Source: Streptomyces sp. yr375 (GTDB lineage: Bacteria; Actinomycetota; Actinomycetes; Streptomycetales; Streptomycetaceae). From it: a stretch of DNA of 64,000 nt. The notes beneath the pieces are model-generated. The model did no database searches and had not been told where the DNA came from. It worked only from the letters and a program-made list of their open reading frames with translations. The stretch is taken from NCBI RefSeq assembly GCF_900110755.1, contig NZ_FOFF01000048.1, positions 1 to 64,000 of the forward strand, written 5' to 3'. The position numbers and the translations under genes were made by a program. Of the stretch, positions 48,276 through 57,309 are shown in pieces (the stretch's first letter is position 1; every line of letters begins with the position of its first letter).

Positions 48276-49571
48276 ATGCGTGTGCTGTTGACGACGTACG
48301 GGTCGCGCGGGGACGTCGAGCCGCTGGCGGGACTGGCGGCGGCGGTGCGGGAACTCGGCGCGCAGGTGCGGGTGTGCGCGCCGCCGGACGGGGAGTTCGA
48401 GGAGTTGGTGACGGGCGTCGGCGCGGAGTTCGTGCCGTTCGGGCGGTCGGTGCGCGAGCTGGTGACCGGGGTGGCTCCGGTGTCGGCGGATGACGTGCCC
48501 CGGTTCGCGGCCGAGCTGGTCGCCGCGCGGTTCGACACGGTCGCCGCGGCGGCCGAGGGATGCGACGTGGTGGTGGCGACCGGCCTGCTGCCGGTCGGCA
48601 CCCGGTCGGTGGCCGAGCTGCGGGGCATCCCCTACGTGTACGCGTGCTTCCATCCGTGCGAGCTGCCGTCGCCGCACTACCTGCCGTCGGCGGCGCGGCC
48701 GGGGCCGCCGTTCCCGCCGGGCGTGACCGACAACCGGGTGCTGTGGGACCTGGACGCCCGGAAGGTGGACGCGCTGTACGGCGACGCCCTCAACAGCCAC
48801 CTGGCGGCGCTCGGCCTGCCACCGGTGACCGGCGTCCGCGACCACGTCTTCACCGGGCAGCCGTGGCTGGCGGCCGACCCGGTCCTCGGCCCGTGGCAGG
48901 ACCTGACCGACCTCGACGTCGTACAGACCGGCGCGTGGCTCCTGCCGGACCAACGCCCGCTCCCCGCCGACCTGTCGGCGTTCCTGGAGGCCGGCGCGCC
49001 GCCGGTGTACGTCGGCTTCGGCAGCATGCCGATGCGCGGCGCGCCGGACGTCGCCCGGGTGGCCGTCGAGGCGGTGCGCGCGCAGGGCCGACGCGTGGTC
49101 GTGGGGAGCGGCTGGGCGGGGCTGGGCCTCACCGACGTGGGCCCGGTCGACGGGGACCGGATCGACGGGGACCGGGACGACTGTTTCGTCGTCGGCGAGG
49201 TGAATCAGCAGCGGTTGTTCGGGCGGGTGGCGGCCGTCGTGCACCACGGCGGCGCGGGGACGACGACCACGGCCGCGCGGGCCGGTGCGCCCCAGGTGGT
49301 CGTCCCGCAGCTCGTGGACCAGCCGCGCTGGGCCGAGCGGGTCGCCGAGCTGGGCATCGGCGCGGCGCACGACGGTCCGACGCCGACCTTCGCGTCCCTG
49401 TCGGCCGCGCTGACGACGGCCCTCGCCGACGAGACCCGCGCCCGCGCGACCACCGTGGCCGCCATGATCCGCACCGACGGAGCGGAGGTGGCCGCGCGGC
49501 TGCTGTTCGACGTCGTCGGCCGGAGCCCGGAAGGGCCGGTCGGGTCGGTCGCGTCGGTCAGGTCGGCGTGA
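48276..49571 (+). CDS. rgt: GT1 glycosyltransferase, probable rifamycin glycosyltransferase
   Basis: 431 aa from the ATG at 48276. N-terminus MRVLLTTYGSRGDVEPLAGL and AAAVRELGAQVRVCAPPDGE, C-terminal VVHHGGAGTTTTAARAGAPQ with VVVPQLVDQPRWAERV, all of the vancomycin/rhamnosyl GT1 type. The RAE upstream and helR 74 bp downstream argue that its acceptor is a rifamycin, as for Rgt, which glucosylates the ansa 23-OH and inactivates the drug. The similarity of fold alone does not prove the substrate. Confidence 0.85.
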   Translation: MRVLLTTYGSRGDVEPLAGLAAAVRELGAQVRVCAPPDGEFEELVTGVGAEFVPFGRSVRELVTGVAPVSADDVPRFAAELVAARFDTVAAAAEGCDVVVATGLLPVGTRSVAELRGIPYVYACFHPCELPSPHYLPSAARPGPPFPPGVTDNRVLWDLDARKVDALYGDALNSHLAALGLPPVTGVRDHVFTGQPWLAADPVLGPWQDLTDLDVVQTGAWLLPDQRPLPADLSAFLEAGAPPVYVGFGSMPMRGAPDVARVAVEAVRAQGRRVVVGSGWAGLGLTDVGPVDGDRIDGDRDDCFVVGEVNQQRLFGRVAAVVHHGGAGTTTTAARAGAPQVVVPQLVDQPRWAERVAELGIGAAHDGPTPTFASLSAALTTALADETRARATTVAAMIRTDGAEVAARLLFDVVGRSPEGPVGSVASVRSA

Positions 49572-49645
49572 GGCCTGTCACGCCGGTCCCGCCGCCTCCC
49601 GTCACGTGCAATGGTCGTAAGCGACCTCATATCGGAGCTGATGCA

Positions 49646-51814
49646 GTGAACCCCCTGACCACCAGCGCGTTCGACCTTCCCGAGCGCCTGTCCGCCAAGG
49701 CCGACCCGGCGCTGATCGCCGCCGACCAGCAGCACTTCGCGGCGATCGCCGAGTGCCTGGAGGAGGCGATCGCCGAGCTGACCGACCGCCTCGACGCCGA
49801 GCGCAGGGCGCCCGGCGGCATCGGCCGGGCGGCGATGGACCGGGACATGGAGATCCACCGGCTGACCGGCCGACTGCGCGCTCTGCGCCGCTTCGGGCTG
49901 GACCTGTGCCTGGGGCACATGGTCGGCGCGGACGGCTCCGAGCCGCTCTACGTCGGGCGGCTCGGCCTCACCGACAGCGAGGGGCGCCGGCTGCTGCTCG
50001 ACTGGCGCTCGCCCGCCGCCGAGCCGTTCTTCGGGGCCACCCACGCCAACCCGATGGGGCTGGCGAGCCGCCGCCGCTACCGCTGGACCGGCGGCCGGAT
50101 CAGCGACTACTGGGACGAGGTGTTCACCTCGGACGGGTTCGCCGGGCACGCCGCGCTCGACGACCAGTCCGCGTTCATCGCCAGCCTCGGCGGCAACCGG
50201 TCGGACCGGATGCGGGACGTGCTCGGCACCATCCAGGCCGACCAGGACGCCGTCATCCGCGCGGGCTCGCGCGGCGCGCTCGTCGTCGACGGCGGCCCCG
50301 GCACGGGCAAGACCGTCGTCGCCCTGCACCGCTCCGCCTACCTGCTGTACTCCGACCCGCGCCTCGGGCATCGCCGGGGCAGCGTGCTGTTCGTCGGACC
50401 GAGCCGGCCCTACCTGGGCTACGTCGCCGACGTGCTGCCCAGTCTGGGGGAGGAGGGCGTGCAGACGTGCACCCTGCGCGACCTCGTCGCCGAGGGCGCT
50501 TCGGCGGCGGTCGAGGCCGATCCGGAGGTGGCCCGGCTGAAGTCGTCCGCGCACCTGGTGCGGGCGATCGAGAAAGCCGTCCGGTTCTACGAGGATCCGC
50601 CCACCGAGGGGATGACGGTCACCACGCACTGGTCCGACGTCCGGCTGACCGCCGACGACTGGGCCGCGGCGTTCGACGCGGCGGAACCCGGCACTCCGCA
50701 CAACGACGCGCGCGAGCAGGTCTGGGAGGAGCTGCTCACGATCGTGATGGACAAGCACGAGAGCGTGCACGACGGCGACGACGTCCCGCCCGTCCTGCTG
50801 CGCAAGTCGCTGCTCCAGAACAGGGAGCTGCTCACCGCGTTCAACCGCGCGTGGCCGCTGCTCGCCGCGCCCGACCTCGTCTCGGACCTGTGGTCGGTCC
50901 CCGCCTACCTGCGGATGTGCGCTCCCTGGCTCGACCGGGACGAGGTGGCGCGGCTCCAGCGCGCGGACGCGCAGGCCTGGACGGTGTCCGACCTGCCGCT
51001 GCTGGACGCGGCGCGGCAGCGGCTCGGCGACCCGGAGGCGGCCCGCCGTCAGCGCCGTCAGAAGGCCGCGCTCGCCGCCGAACGCGCCCGCCGCGACGAC
51101 GTCATCGACAGCCTGCTGCAGAACGTCGAGATCGACGAGAGCGAGGGCGCGATGGGGATGCTGCACGGGCAGGACCTGCGGGACACCCTGGTCGACGAGA
51201 GCGCCCTGACGCGTATCGAACCGGACCTGCTCGTCGGCCCGTTCGCGCACGTCGTCGTGGACGAGGCCCAGGAACTGACCGACGCGGAGTGGCAGATGCT
51301 GCTGCTGCGGTGCCCGTCCCGCAGCTTCACCATCGTCGGCGACCGCGCCCAGGCCCGGCACGGGTTCACGGAGTCGTGGCGGGAACGGCTGGAGCGGGTC
51401 GGCTTCGACCGGATCAACCTGGCGTCCCTGAGCATCAACTACCGCACGCCGGAAGAGATCATGACGGAGGCCGAGCCGGTCATCCGCGCCGTCCTGCCGG
51501 ACGCCAACGTGCCCACGTCCATCCGCAGCGGCGGTGTCCCCGTCGTCCACGGGTCGGTCACGGAGCTGGACTCGATCCTCGACACCTGGCTCGCGGCGCA
51601 TGCCGACGGGGTCGCGTGCGTCATCGGCGACCCGACGTTCCGGGCGACGGCCCGCGTACGGTCATTGACGCCGGAGCTGTCGAAGGGGCTTGAGTTCGAC
51701 CTGGTCGTGCTCGTCGACCCGGAGGGGTTCGGCGAGGGGATCGAGGGGGCCGTCGACCGTTACGTCGCGATGACTCGGGCCACGCAGCAGCTCGTCGTGC
51801 TCACCGGCTCGTGA
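49646..51814 (+). CDS. helR: HelR, RNA polymerase-recycling ATPase of the HelD family (rifamycin resistance)
   Basis: 722 aa, GTG start with CGGAG upstream. N-terminal coiled coil (ADQQHFAAIAECLEEAIAEL) reaches into the polymerase. Q-motif and Walker A are IQADQDAVIRAGSRGALVVD and GGPGTGKTVVAL. Walker B is HVVVDEAQELTDAEWQMLLL, motif III FTIVGDRAQ, motif VI YVAMTRATQQL. In the PCh-loop region the basic TVTTHWSDVR-type segment (here TVTTHWSDV) is seen. HelR removes rifamycin from RNA polymerase and is induced through an RAE, as found here. Confidence 0.9.
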   Translation: MNPLTTSAFDLPERLSAKADPALIAADQQHFAAIAECLEEAIAELTDRLDAERRAPGGIGRAAMDRDMEIHRLTGRLRALRRFGLDLCLGHMVGADGSEPLYVGRLGLTDSEGRRLLLDWRSPAAEPFFGATHANPMGLASRRRYRWTGGRISDYWDEVFTSDGFAGHAALDDQSAFIASLGGNRSDRMRDVLGTIQADQDAVIRAGSRGALVVDGGPGTGKTVVALHRSAYLLYSDPRLGHRRGSVLFVGPSRPYLGYVADVLPSLGEEGVQTCTLRDLVAEGASAAVEADPEVARLKSSAHLVRAIEKAVRFYEDPPTEGMTVTTHWSDVRLTADDWAAAFDAAEPGTPHNDAREQVWEELLTIVMDKHESVHDGDDVPPVLLRKSLLQNRELLTAFNRAWPLLAAPDLVSDLWSVPAYLRMCAPWLDRDEVARLQRADAQAWTVSDLPLLDAARQRLGDPEAARRQRRQKAALAAERARRDDVIDSLLQNVEIDESEGAMGMLHGQDLRDTLVDESALTRIEPDLLVGPFAHVVVDEAQELTDAEWQMLLLRCPSRSFTIVGDRAQARHGFTESWRERLERVGFDRINLASLSINYRTPEEIMTEAEPVIRAVLPDANVPTSIRSGGVPVVHGSVTELDSILDTWLAAHADGVACVIGDPTFRATARVRSLTPELSKGLEFDLVVLVDPEGFGEGIEGAVDRYVAMTRATQQLVVLTGS

Positions 51815-51872
51815 CCGGCTCCTGACGGGGTGAGGGGCCCGGCACGAACACCGACCGGGCCCCCTCGCCCCC

Positions 51873-53366
51873 TCAGGCGGCCAGCACCGCCGACTCCTCC
51901 CCCGTCTCCCCCTTCTCCTGCTTCTCCGCTCTGCGGAGCAAGGCCGCCGCCAGCACCCCGCCCGCCAGCACGGCCGTCGCCCCCAGCAACTGGCTGGTCT
52001 CCAGCCCGGCGGCGAACGAGTCGACCAGGCGGGCCTTCTCCGTCGCCGAGTCCGTCGCGGCCAACGCCACCGGCAGGGACTCCGCCGCGAACCGCGAGGT
52101 CAGCACCGCGCCCAGCACGGCGACCCCCAGCCCGGTGCCGAACTCCCCCAGCGTGCCGTTGATCCCCGCGCCCACCCCCGCCTTCGCCGGCGGTATGGAA
52201 CTCATGATCGCGTGGGCCATCGCCGGGCTGGCGACCGCGGTGCCCACGCCGATGAGGACGAGCCCGGCCAGCATCCCGGCGTACCCGTCGGCGGCGAGCG
52301 TGGCGATGGACACCAGGCCGCCCGCCATCACCACCATCCCCACCAGCACCGACAGCGGCCCGCCGAGCCTGGTCAGCACCTTGGCCGACAGCCCGGTGAA
52401 GTTGAGGGCCACGACGGTCAGCGCCAGCGGCGCGGTGCGCAGGCCGGCCTCCAGAGGGCCGTATCCGAGGACGAATTGCAGGTGCTGGGTGAGCAGGAAC
52501 AGCGCGCCGCCCATCCCGAAGGTGACCAGCACCGCGCCGGCCACCGCGCCCGTGAACCGGCGGTCGCGGAAGAACGCCAGGTCGAGCATGGGGTACGGAA
52601 TCCTGCTCTCCCAGTAGGCGAACAGCGCGAGGACGACGACCGCCACGCCCGCGCTGACCGCCACCCGCGGCGACGTCCAGCCGTGCGCCGGACCGGAGAT
52701 GATCGCGAAGACCAGCGAGGCCATGCCGACCGTGGAGAGGAACGCGCCGAGCAGGTCGGGCCGGTCGCCCTGCGGACTCTTCGACTCCGGGACCAACGCG
52801 ACCACGGCCACCAGCCCCAGCGCGACCACCGGCAGGTTGATCAGGAAGATCGCGCCCCACCAGAAGTGGTTCAGCACGAAGCCGCCTATGAGCGGACCGG
52901 TCGCGAAGCCCAGCGAGTTCACCGCGGCCCAGATGCCGATCGCCTTCGGCTGCTCCTCGGGCGCGAAGATCTGCATGGCCACGGCGAGCGTGGTGGTGAA
53001 CAACAGCGCCCCGCCGACGCCCATGCCGGCCCGCGCCGCGATCAACTGGGCGGTGGTGTCGGCGAGTCCGGCCACCAGCGACCCGACACCGAACAGCGCG
53101 AGTCCCGCGACCAGCATCTTCTTACGGCCATAGCGGTCGGCGGCGCTGCCCGCGGTGAGCAGCAGCCCGGACTGGACCAGCGAGTACGCGTTGATCATCC
53201 ACTGGATGTCGGAGGTGGTGGCGTCCAACTCCCGGGTGAGGGAGGGGATAGCGACGTTCAGGACGGTGTTGTCGAGCAGCACGGTGAGCTGCGCGAGGCA
53301 GATCACGCCGAGGATCAGCCAGCGTTGGGGGTGGATCTGGGGGTGGGTCTGGGGGGACGTCGTCAT
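51873..53366 (-). CDS. DHA2 MFS drug exporter (EmrB/QacA)
   Basis: 497 aa from the ATG at 53366; 14 membrane segments. Motif C-like region DNTVLNVAIPSLTRELDATT, motif A GSAADRYGRKKMLV, then GMGVGGALLFTTTLAVAMQI. A Glu/Lys tail (EKQEKGETGEE) is cytoplasmic. Its own operator-like repeat lies just before the start, so it is likely induced by its drug through a regulator encoded elsewhere. It is convergent with helR; a link to rifamycin is possible but unsupported. Confidence 0.9.
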   Translation of the reverse strand: MTTSPQTHPQIHPQRWLILGVICLAQLTVLLDNTVLNVAIPSLTRELDATTSDIQWMINAYSLVQSGLLLTAGSAADRYGRKKMLVAGLALFGVGSLVAGLADTTAQLIAARAGMGVGGALLFTTTLAVAMQIFAPEEQPKAIGIWAAVNSLGFATGPLIGGFVLNHFWWGAIFLINLPVVALGLVAVVALVPESKSPQGDRPDLLGAFLSTVGMASLVFAIISGPAHGWTSPRVAVSAGVAVVVLALFAYWESRIPYPMLDLAFFRDRRFTGAVAGAVLVTFGMGGALFLLTQHLQFVLGYGPLEAGLRTAPLALTVVALNFTGLSAKVLTRLGGPLSVLVGMVVMAGGLVSIATLAADGYAGMLAGLVLIGVGTAVASPAMAHAIMSSIPPAKAGVGAGINGTLGEFGTGLGVAVLGAVLTSRFAAESLPVALAATDSATEKARLVDSFAAGLETSQLLGATAVLAGGVLAAALLRRAEKQEKGETGEESAVLAA

Positions 53367-53368
53367 GC

Positions 53369-53402
53369 TGTACACCGTAGAAGAGTTCCCATACGGCGTA
53401 CA
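53369..53402. promoter_or_regulatory. Operator-like inverted repeat before the MFS gene
   Basis: TGTACACCGTA (53369-53379) and TACGGCGTACA (53392-53402), 10 of 11 bp complementary, 12-bp spacer. TetR-like site, directly upstream of the start codon. Confidence 0.65.
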
Positions 53403-53412
53403 ACAGAAATAC

Positions 53413-53451
53413 GGGTAAGGGGCGGCGACCATGGGTCACCGCCCCTTACCC
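53413..53451. terminator. Hairpin downstream of the GT39 gene
   Basis: GGGTAAGGGGCGGCGACC / GGTCACCGCCCCTTACCC, 17 of 18 pairs, loop ATG. It ends the minus-strand operon that finishes at 53472. Confidence 0.85.
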
Positions 53452-53471
53452 GGCTGCTCAGAGCACCGCCG

Positions 53472-55742
53472 TCAGCTACTCGCCTTCTGCGTCAGGTCGT
53501 AGAAGGTGGACGAACCCACCGTCACCTTCTTGTAGTTGGCCTCGACCCAGGAGCTGATCTGCGAGGACGTACCGCTGCTGCTACTGCCGCCGCCCATGCC
53601 GCCGCCGGAGGAGCCGCTGCTGATGAAGTAGTGGATCTTTCCTTCCGCCACGTACTTCTTGAACTGCGCCAGCGTCGGGGACGGGTCGGTGCCGTTGAAG
53701 CCGCCGATCGCCATCACCGCGTCGCCCGTGGCGAGTTGGTAGCTCGCGGCGTTCTGGGCGCCGATCGCGGCGGCGACCCAGGTGTAGTCCCCGGCGTTCG
53801 CGTCCAGCAGCTTCTTGGCCGCGTCGGAGACCGACGCGCCGTTGAGCAGCCCGCCGACACCGCCACCACCGCCGCCGCCCATACCCCCACCGTCACCGGT
53901 CTGGCCGCCGGGCATACCGCCCTGCGTGTTGCCGTTGCCGTTCTGCGTGTTGCCGTTGCCGTTCTGCTGGTTCTGGCCGCCGGTGCCCCCGCCGGGGAAG
54001 CCGCCGGTGCCGCCGCCCTGCTGGTTCTGGCCCTGGCCCTGGCCTTGACCCTGACCCTGGTTTTGCGTGTTGCCGTTGCCGTTCTGGTTCTGGCCGCCGG
54101 GGCCGCCGCCGTTGCCGCCGAAGCCGCCCCGGCCACCGCCACCGCCGCCACCGGGACCGCCGCCGCCCATCATGCTCGCGCCGGCCGGACCGGCGGTCAC
54201 GATGGAACCGGTGTGGCCCTCCTGGAGCGTGCTGATCGTGTACGCCGTCGGTCCGGCCAGCGCGGCCACCAGGCCCACCGAGGCCGCCGCGAGGGCGAGT
54301 TGGCGGTTGAGGCGACCCGCGAAGGTCAGGCCGAGCGCGGCGGTCAGGCCGCCGATCAGGACCAGCCACTTCAGCCAGGGCAGGTAGTCGGAGGTGCGGT
54401 TGAGCAGGACGTACGACCAGCCGGCCGCCGCGACGACCGAGGCCGCGAGGGTGATCGAGGCCCACAGCTCGGACCGCTTCTCCCACAGCAGACCGGCGCC
54501 CATGCCGATCACGGCCGCCATGTAGGGGGCCAGGGCCACCGTGTAGTACTGGTGGAAGATGCCCGCCATGTAGCTGAAGACGACCATGGTGATCAGCAGC
54601 GAGCCGCCCCAGACCAGGAACAGACCGCGGGTCGTCGACGTCCGCTTGAGCTTGCGGGTGGCGATCAGGCCGCCGATCAGCAGGACCAGCGCGGCCGGCA
54701 GCAGCCAGGAGATCTGGCCGCCGATCTCGGAGTTGAACATCCGGTCCCAGCCGGTCTCGCCCCACTGCCCGGTGCCGCCTCCGCCACCGCCACCGCCGAC
54801 GCTGCCGGTCTCCTCGCCGTTGAGGCGGCCGAGACCGTTGTAGCCGAAGGTCAGCTCCAGGAAGGAGTTGTTCTGCGAGCCGCCGATGTAGGGGCGGGAG
54901 GACGCCGGCCACAGTTCGACGATCGCGACCCACCAGCCACCGGACACGATCAACGCGCCCGTCGCGACGGCCAGTTGACCGAGCCGCTTCTTCACCGACA
55001 CCGGCGCGCAGACCGCGTAGACGATCGCGAGCGGCGGGAGGATGAGGAACGCCTGGAGCGTCTTGGCGAGGAACGCGAAGCCGATCGCGACCCCGGCCCA
55101 CACCAGCCACTTCGTCCGGCCGTCCTCCAGCGCGCGGGCCACCATGTAGCAGGCCACGGCCATCAGCAGGGCCAGCATCGCGTCCGGGTTGTTGAACCGG
55201 AACATCAGCGCGGCGACGGGGGTGAGCGCCAGCACGGCGCCCGCGATCAGACCGGCGGCGGGGCTGAACCGGCGGCGCACGGAGGCATAGACGACGGCGA
55301 CCGAGCCGACGCCCATCAGCACCTCGGGCACCAGGATCGCCCACGAGTTCAGGCCGAAGATCTTCACCGACAGCGCCATCGGCCACAGCGCGGCCGGGGG
55401 CTTGTCGACGGTGATGGCGTTGCCCGCGTCCAGCGAGCCGAAGAACATCGCCTTCCAGCTCTCGCTGCCGGCCTGGACGGCCGCCGAGTAGAAGGAGTTG
55501 GCGTACCCGGAGGCGCTCAGGTTGTAGAGGTAGAGGAGCAGGGTCGCGGCCAGCAGGCCGAGGAAGGCCGGGCGCGCCCAGCGGGGGTCCTCGGGGCGGC
55601 CGCGCCAGAGTCTGCGGACGAAGGGCTGCTTCGGCTCACCCGAGTCGGGCGCCGCGGCGGCCGGCTCCCGGGAGGCCGCGGGCGCGTCGGCCGGCGGTGT
55701 GTCCCAGGCGGTGGCCGTCGTCTGGTCGAGGTGCGTGGTCAT
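53472..55742 (-). CDS. GT39-family membrane glycosyltransferase (ArnT/PMT-like) with Gly/Asn/Gln-rich insert
   Basis: 756 aa. First periplasmic loop with the catalytic acidic residue after TM1 (SYYSAAVQAGSESW-type region, here FYSAAVQAGSESWKAMFFGS, DAGNAITVDKPPAALWPMAL). Ten or more TM segments follow. After the last TM lies a 150-residue low-complexity insert (GGGGRGGFGGNGGGPGGQNQ and GQGQGQGQ tracts), then a folded C-terminal domain (AAKKLLDANAGDYTWVAAAI, AIGGFNGTDPSPTLAQFKKY). Uses a polyprenyl-phosphate sugar donor. The start overlaps the stop of the GT2-GtrA gene, which may supply that donor. Confidence 0.9.
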   Translation of the reverse strand: MTTHLDQTTATAWDTPPADAPAASREPAAAAPDSGEPKQPFVRRLWRGRPEDPRWARPAFLGLLAATLLLYLYNLSASGYANSFYSAAVQAGSESWKAMFFGSLDAGNAITVDKPPAALWPMALSVKIFGLNSWAILVPEVLMGVGSVAVVYASVRRRFSPAAGLIAGAVLALTPVAALMFRFNNPDAMLALLMAVACYMVARALEDGRTKWLVWAGVAIGFAFLAKTLQAFLILPPLAIVYAVCAPVSVKKRLGQLAVATGALIVSGGWWVAIVELWPASSRPYIGGSQNNSFLELTFGYNGLGRLNGEETGSVGGGGGGGGTGQWGETGWDRMFNSEIGGQISWLLPAALVLLIGGLIATRKLKRTSTTRGLFLVWGGSLLITMVVFSYMAGIFHQYYTVALAPYMAAVIGMGAGLLWEKRSELWASITLAASVVAAAGWSYVLLNRTSDYLPWLKWLVLIGGLTAALGLTFAGRLNRQLALAAASVGLVAALAGPTAYTISTLQEGHTGSIVTAGPAGASMMGGGGPGGGGGGGRGGFGGNGGGPGGQNQNGNGNTQNQGQGQGQGQGQNQQGGGTGGFPGGGTGGQNQQNGNGNTQNGNGNTQGGMPGGQTGDGGGMGGGGGGGVGGLLNGASVSDAAKKLLDANAGDYTWVAAAIGAQNAASYQLATGDAVMAIGGFNGTDPSPTLAQFKKYVAEGKIHYFISSGSSGGGMGGGSSSSGTSSQISSWVEANYKKVTVGSSTFYDLTQKASS

Positions 55743-57295
55743 CGGGTTTCCCCCGCGTCGGTGTCGTGGGGGCGCACGGGCTGCATCCGCATGGTGGCGT
55801 CCCTCCAGGTACCGTCCGCGGCTTCACCGGCGCGGAACTGAGTCGTGTCGTACGGGTTGTTGTGCGTGCTGTGGCTGCTGTGCGTGCTGTGGGCGCTGCT
55901 CTGCTGGTGGTTGACGTGGCGCTGCGGCAGCGGCTGCGCCGCGAAGGGGCCGCCGGCCTGCGAAGACGCGGTCGCGTACGGCGTCGTACAAGGCGCTGGA
56001 GCGGGGACGGTCGCCGGGGCGGCCGGAGACTGGGCCTCCGCCGGATCGTCGCCGTCCCGCCGGTCGGAGAACACCCACACGCGGAAGAGGAGGAAGCGCA
56101 GCACCGTCGCCGCGAGGTTGGCGGCGACGAGGACCGCCAGTTCGGTGGAGTGCGCGGGCTGGGAGGTGGCCGCGTTGAGCGCCGCGAGCGAGCCGCTGGT
56201 CAGCGCGAGGCCGATGCCGAAGACGACCAGGCCCTGTGCCTGGTGCTTGACGGCCCCGCCCCGGCCCCGTACGCCGAAGGTCAGCCGCCGGTTGGCGGCG
56301 GTGTTGGCGACGGCGGACACCAGCAGGGCGAGCGCGTTGGCCACCTGCGAGCCGCTGAACTGGCGGAAGCCGCTGTACAGGAGCAGGTAGAAGAGGGTGG
56401 ACAGGCCGCCGACGACACAGAAGCCGACGAGCTGGCGGGCCAGGCCCTTGGGCACGTCCTGGATCTCGCGGTCGCGCGGATCGTCGCCGAACGGACGGGT
56501 GAGCCGGTCGAGGGACAGCGAACCGGTGGCCAGTGCCTTGCCCACGCGCCACACCCCTTTCAGGTCGTCGGTCGCCGTCTTCACGATGTGCACCGTGGAG
56601 TTCGGGTCGTCGACCCAGTCGACCGGCACCTCATGGATACGGAGCCCGGCACGTTCGGCGAGCACCAGCATCTCAGTGTCGAAGAACCAGCCGGTGTCTT
56701 CCACCAACGGGAGCAGAACTTGTGCGACGTCACGCCGGATCGCCTTGAACCCGCACTGCGCGTCCGAGAAGCGGGCCTGGAGCGAGCCGCGCAGGATCAG
56801 GTTGTAGGCGCGGCTGATGAACTCCCGCTTGGTGCCCCGTACGACCCGGGAGCTACGGGCGAGCCGGGAGCCGATCGCCAGGTCGGAGTGGCCGGAGATC
56901 AGCGGTGCCACCAGCGGCAGCAGCGCGTTCAGGTCGGTGGACAGGTCCACGTCCATGTACGCGAGGATCGGGGCGTCCGAGGCCGACCAGACGGTCCGCA
57001 GCGCACGGCCGCGGCCCTTCTGCTCCAGCCGGAAGGACTTGACCTCCGGGATCCGCGCCTCCAGCAGCCGCGCGACCTCGGGGGTGGTGTCCGTCGACGC
57101 GTTGTCGGCGATGGTGATGCGGAAGGGGTAGGGGAACGTACGCGCCAGGTGGTCGTGCAGTCTGCGGACGCACGGCTGGAGGTCCTTCTCCTCGTTGTAG
57201 ACGGGGATCACTACGTCCAGGACAGGCGTACCGGCTGCCGCGGCCGGGAGGTGCTCCCGCGCCGGCAGGGTGCCGGGAGAAGAGTCGGTTCGCAT
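55739..57295 (-). CDS. Bifunctional GT2 dolichyl-phosphate-type glycosyltransferase / GtrA membrane protein
   Basis: 518 aa from the ATG at 57295. GT2 domain LDVVIPVYNEEKDLQPCVRR, ITIADNASTDTTPEVA, AYMDVDLSTDLNALLPLVAP (DxD) and DTGWFFDTEMLVLAERAGLR. Then a GtrA domain of four TM segments (LVGFCVVGGLSTLFYLLLYS, VANTAANRRLTFGVRG). The C-terminal tail is His/Ser-rich (SAHSTHSSHSTHNN). It loads a sugar onto polyprenyl phosphate and flips it. Coupled to the GT39 gene by ATGA overlap. Confidence 0.9.
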   Translation of the reverse strand: MRTDSSPGTLPAREHLPAAAAGTPVLDVVIPVYNEEKDLQPCVRRLHDHLARTFPYPFRITIADNASTDTTPEVARLLEARIPEVKSFRLEQKGRGRALRTVWSASDAPILAYMDVDLSTDLNALLPLVAPLISGHSDLAIGSRLARSSRVVRGTKREFISRAYNLILRGSLQARFSDAQCGFKAIRRDVAQVLLPLVEDTGWFFDTEMLVLAERAGLRIHEVPVDWVDDPNSTVHIVKTATDDLKGVWRVGKALATGSLSLDRLTRPFGDDPRDREIQDVPKGLARQLVGFCVVGGLSTLFYLLLYSGFRQFSGSQVANALALLVSAVANTAANRRLTFGVRGRGGAVKHQAQGLVVFGIGLALTSGSLAALNAATSQPAHSTELAVLVAANLAATVLRFLLFRVWVFSDRRDGDDPAEAQSPAAPATVPAPAPCTTPYATASSQAGGPFAAQPLPQRHVNHQQSSAHSTHSSHSTHNNPYDTTQFRAGEAADGTWRDATMRMQPVRPHDTDAGETR

Positions 57296-57309
57296 GTCAT
57301 CGACTTTCG

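Noticed and set aside
48560..49645. Extension of helR upstream into the glycosyltransferase gene
   Set aside because: The frame is open by composition only. The HelD family N-terminus starts at the GTG at 49646, which has a ribosome site.
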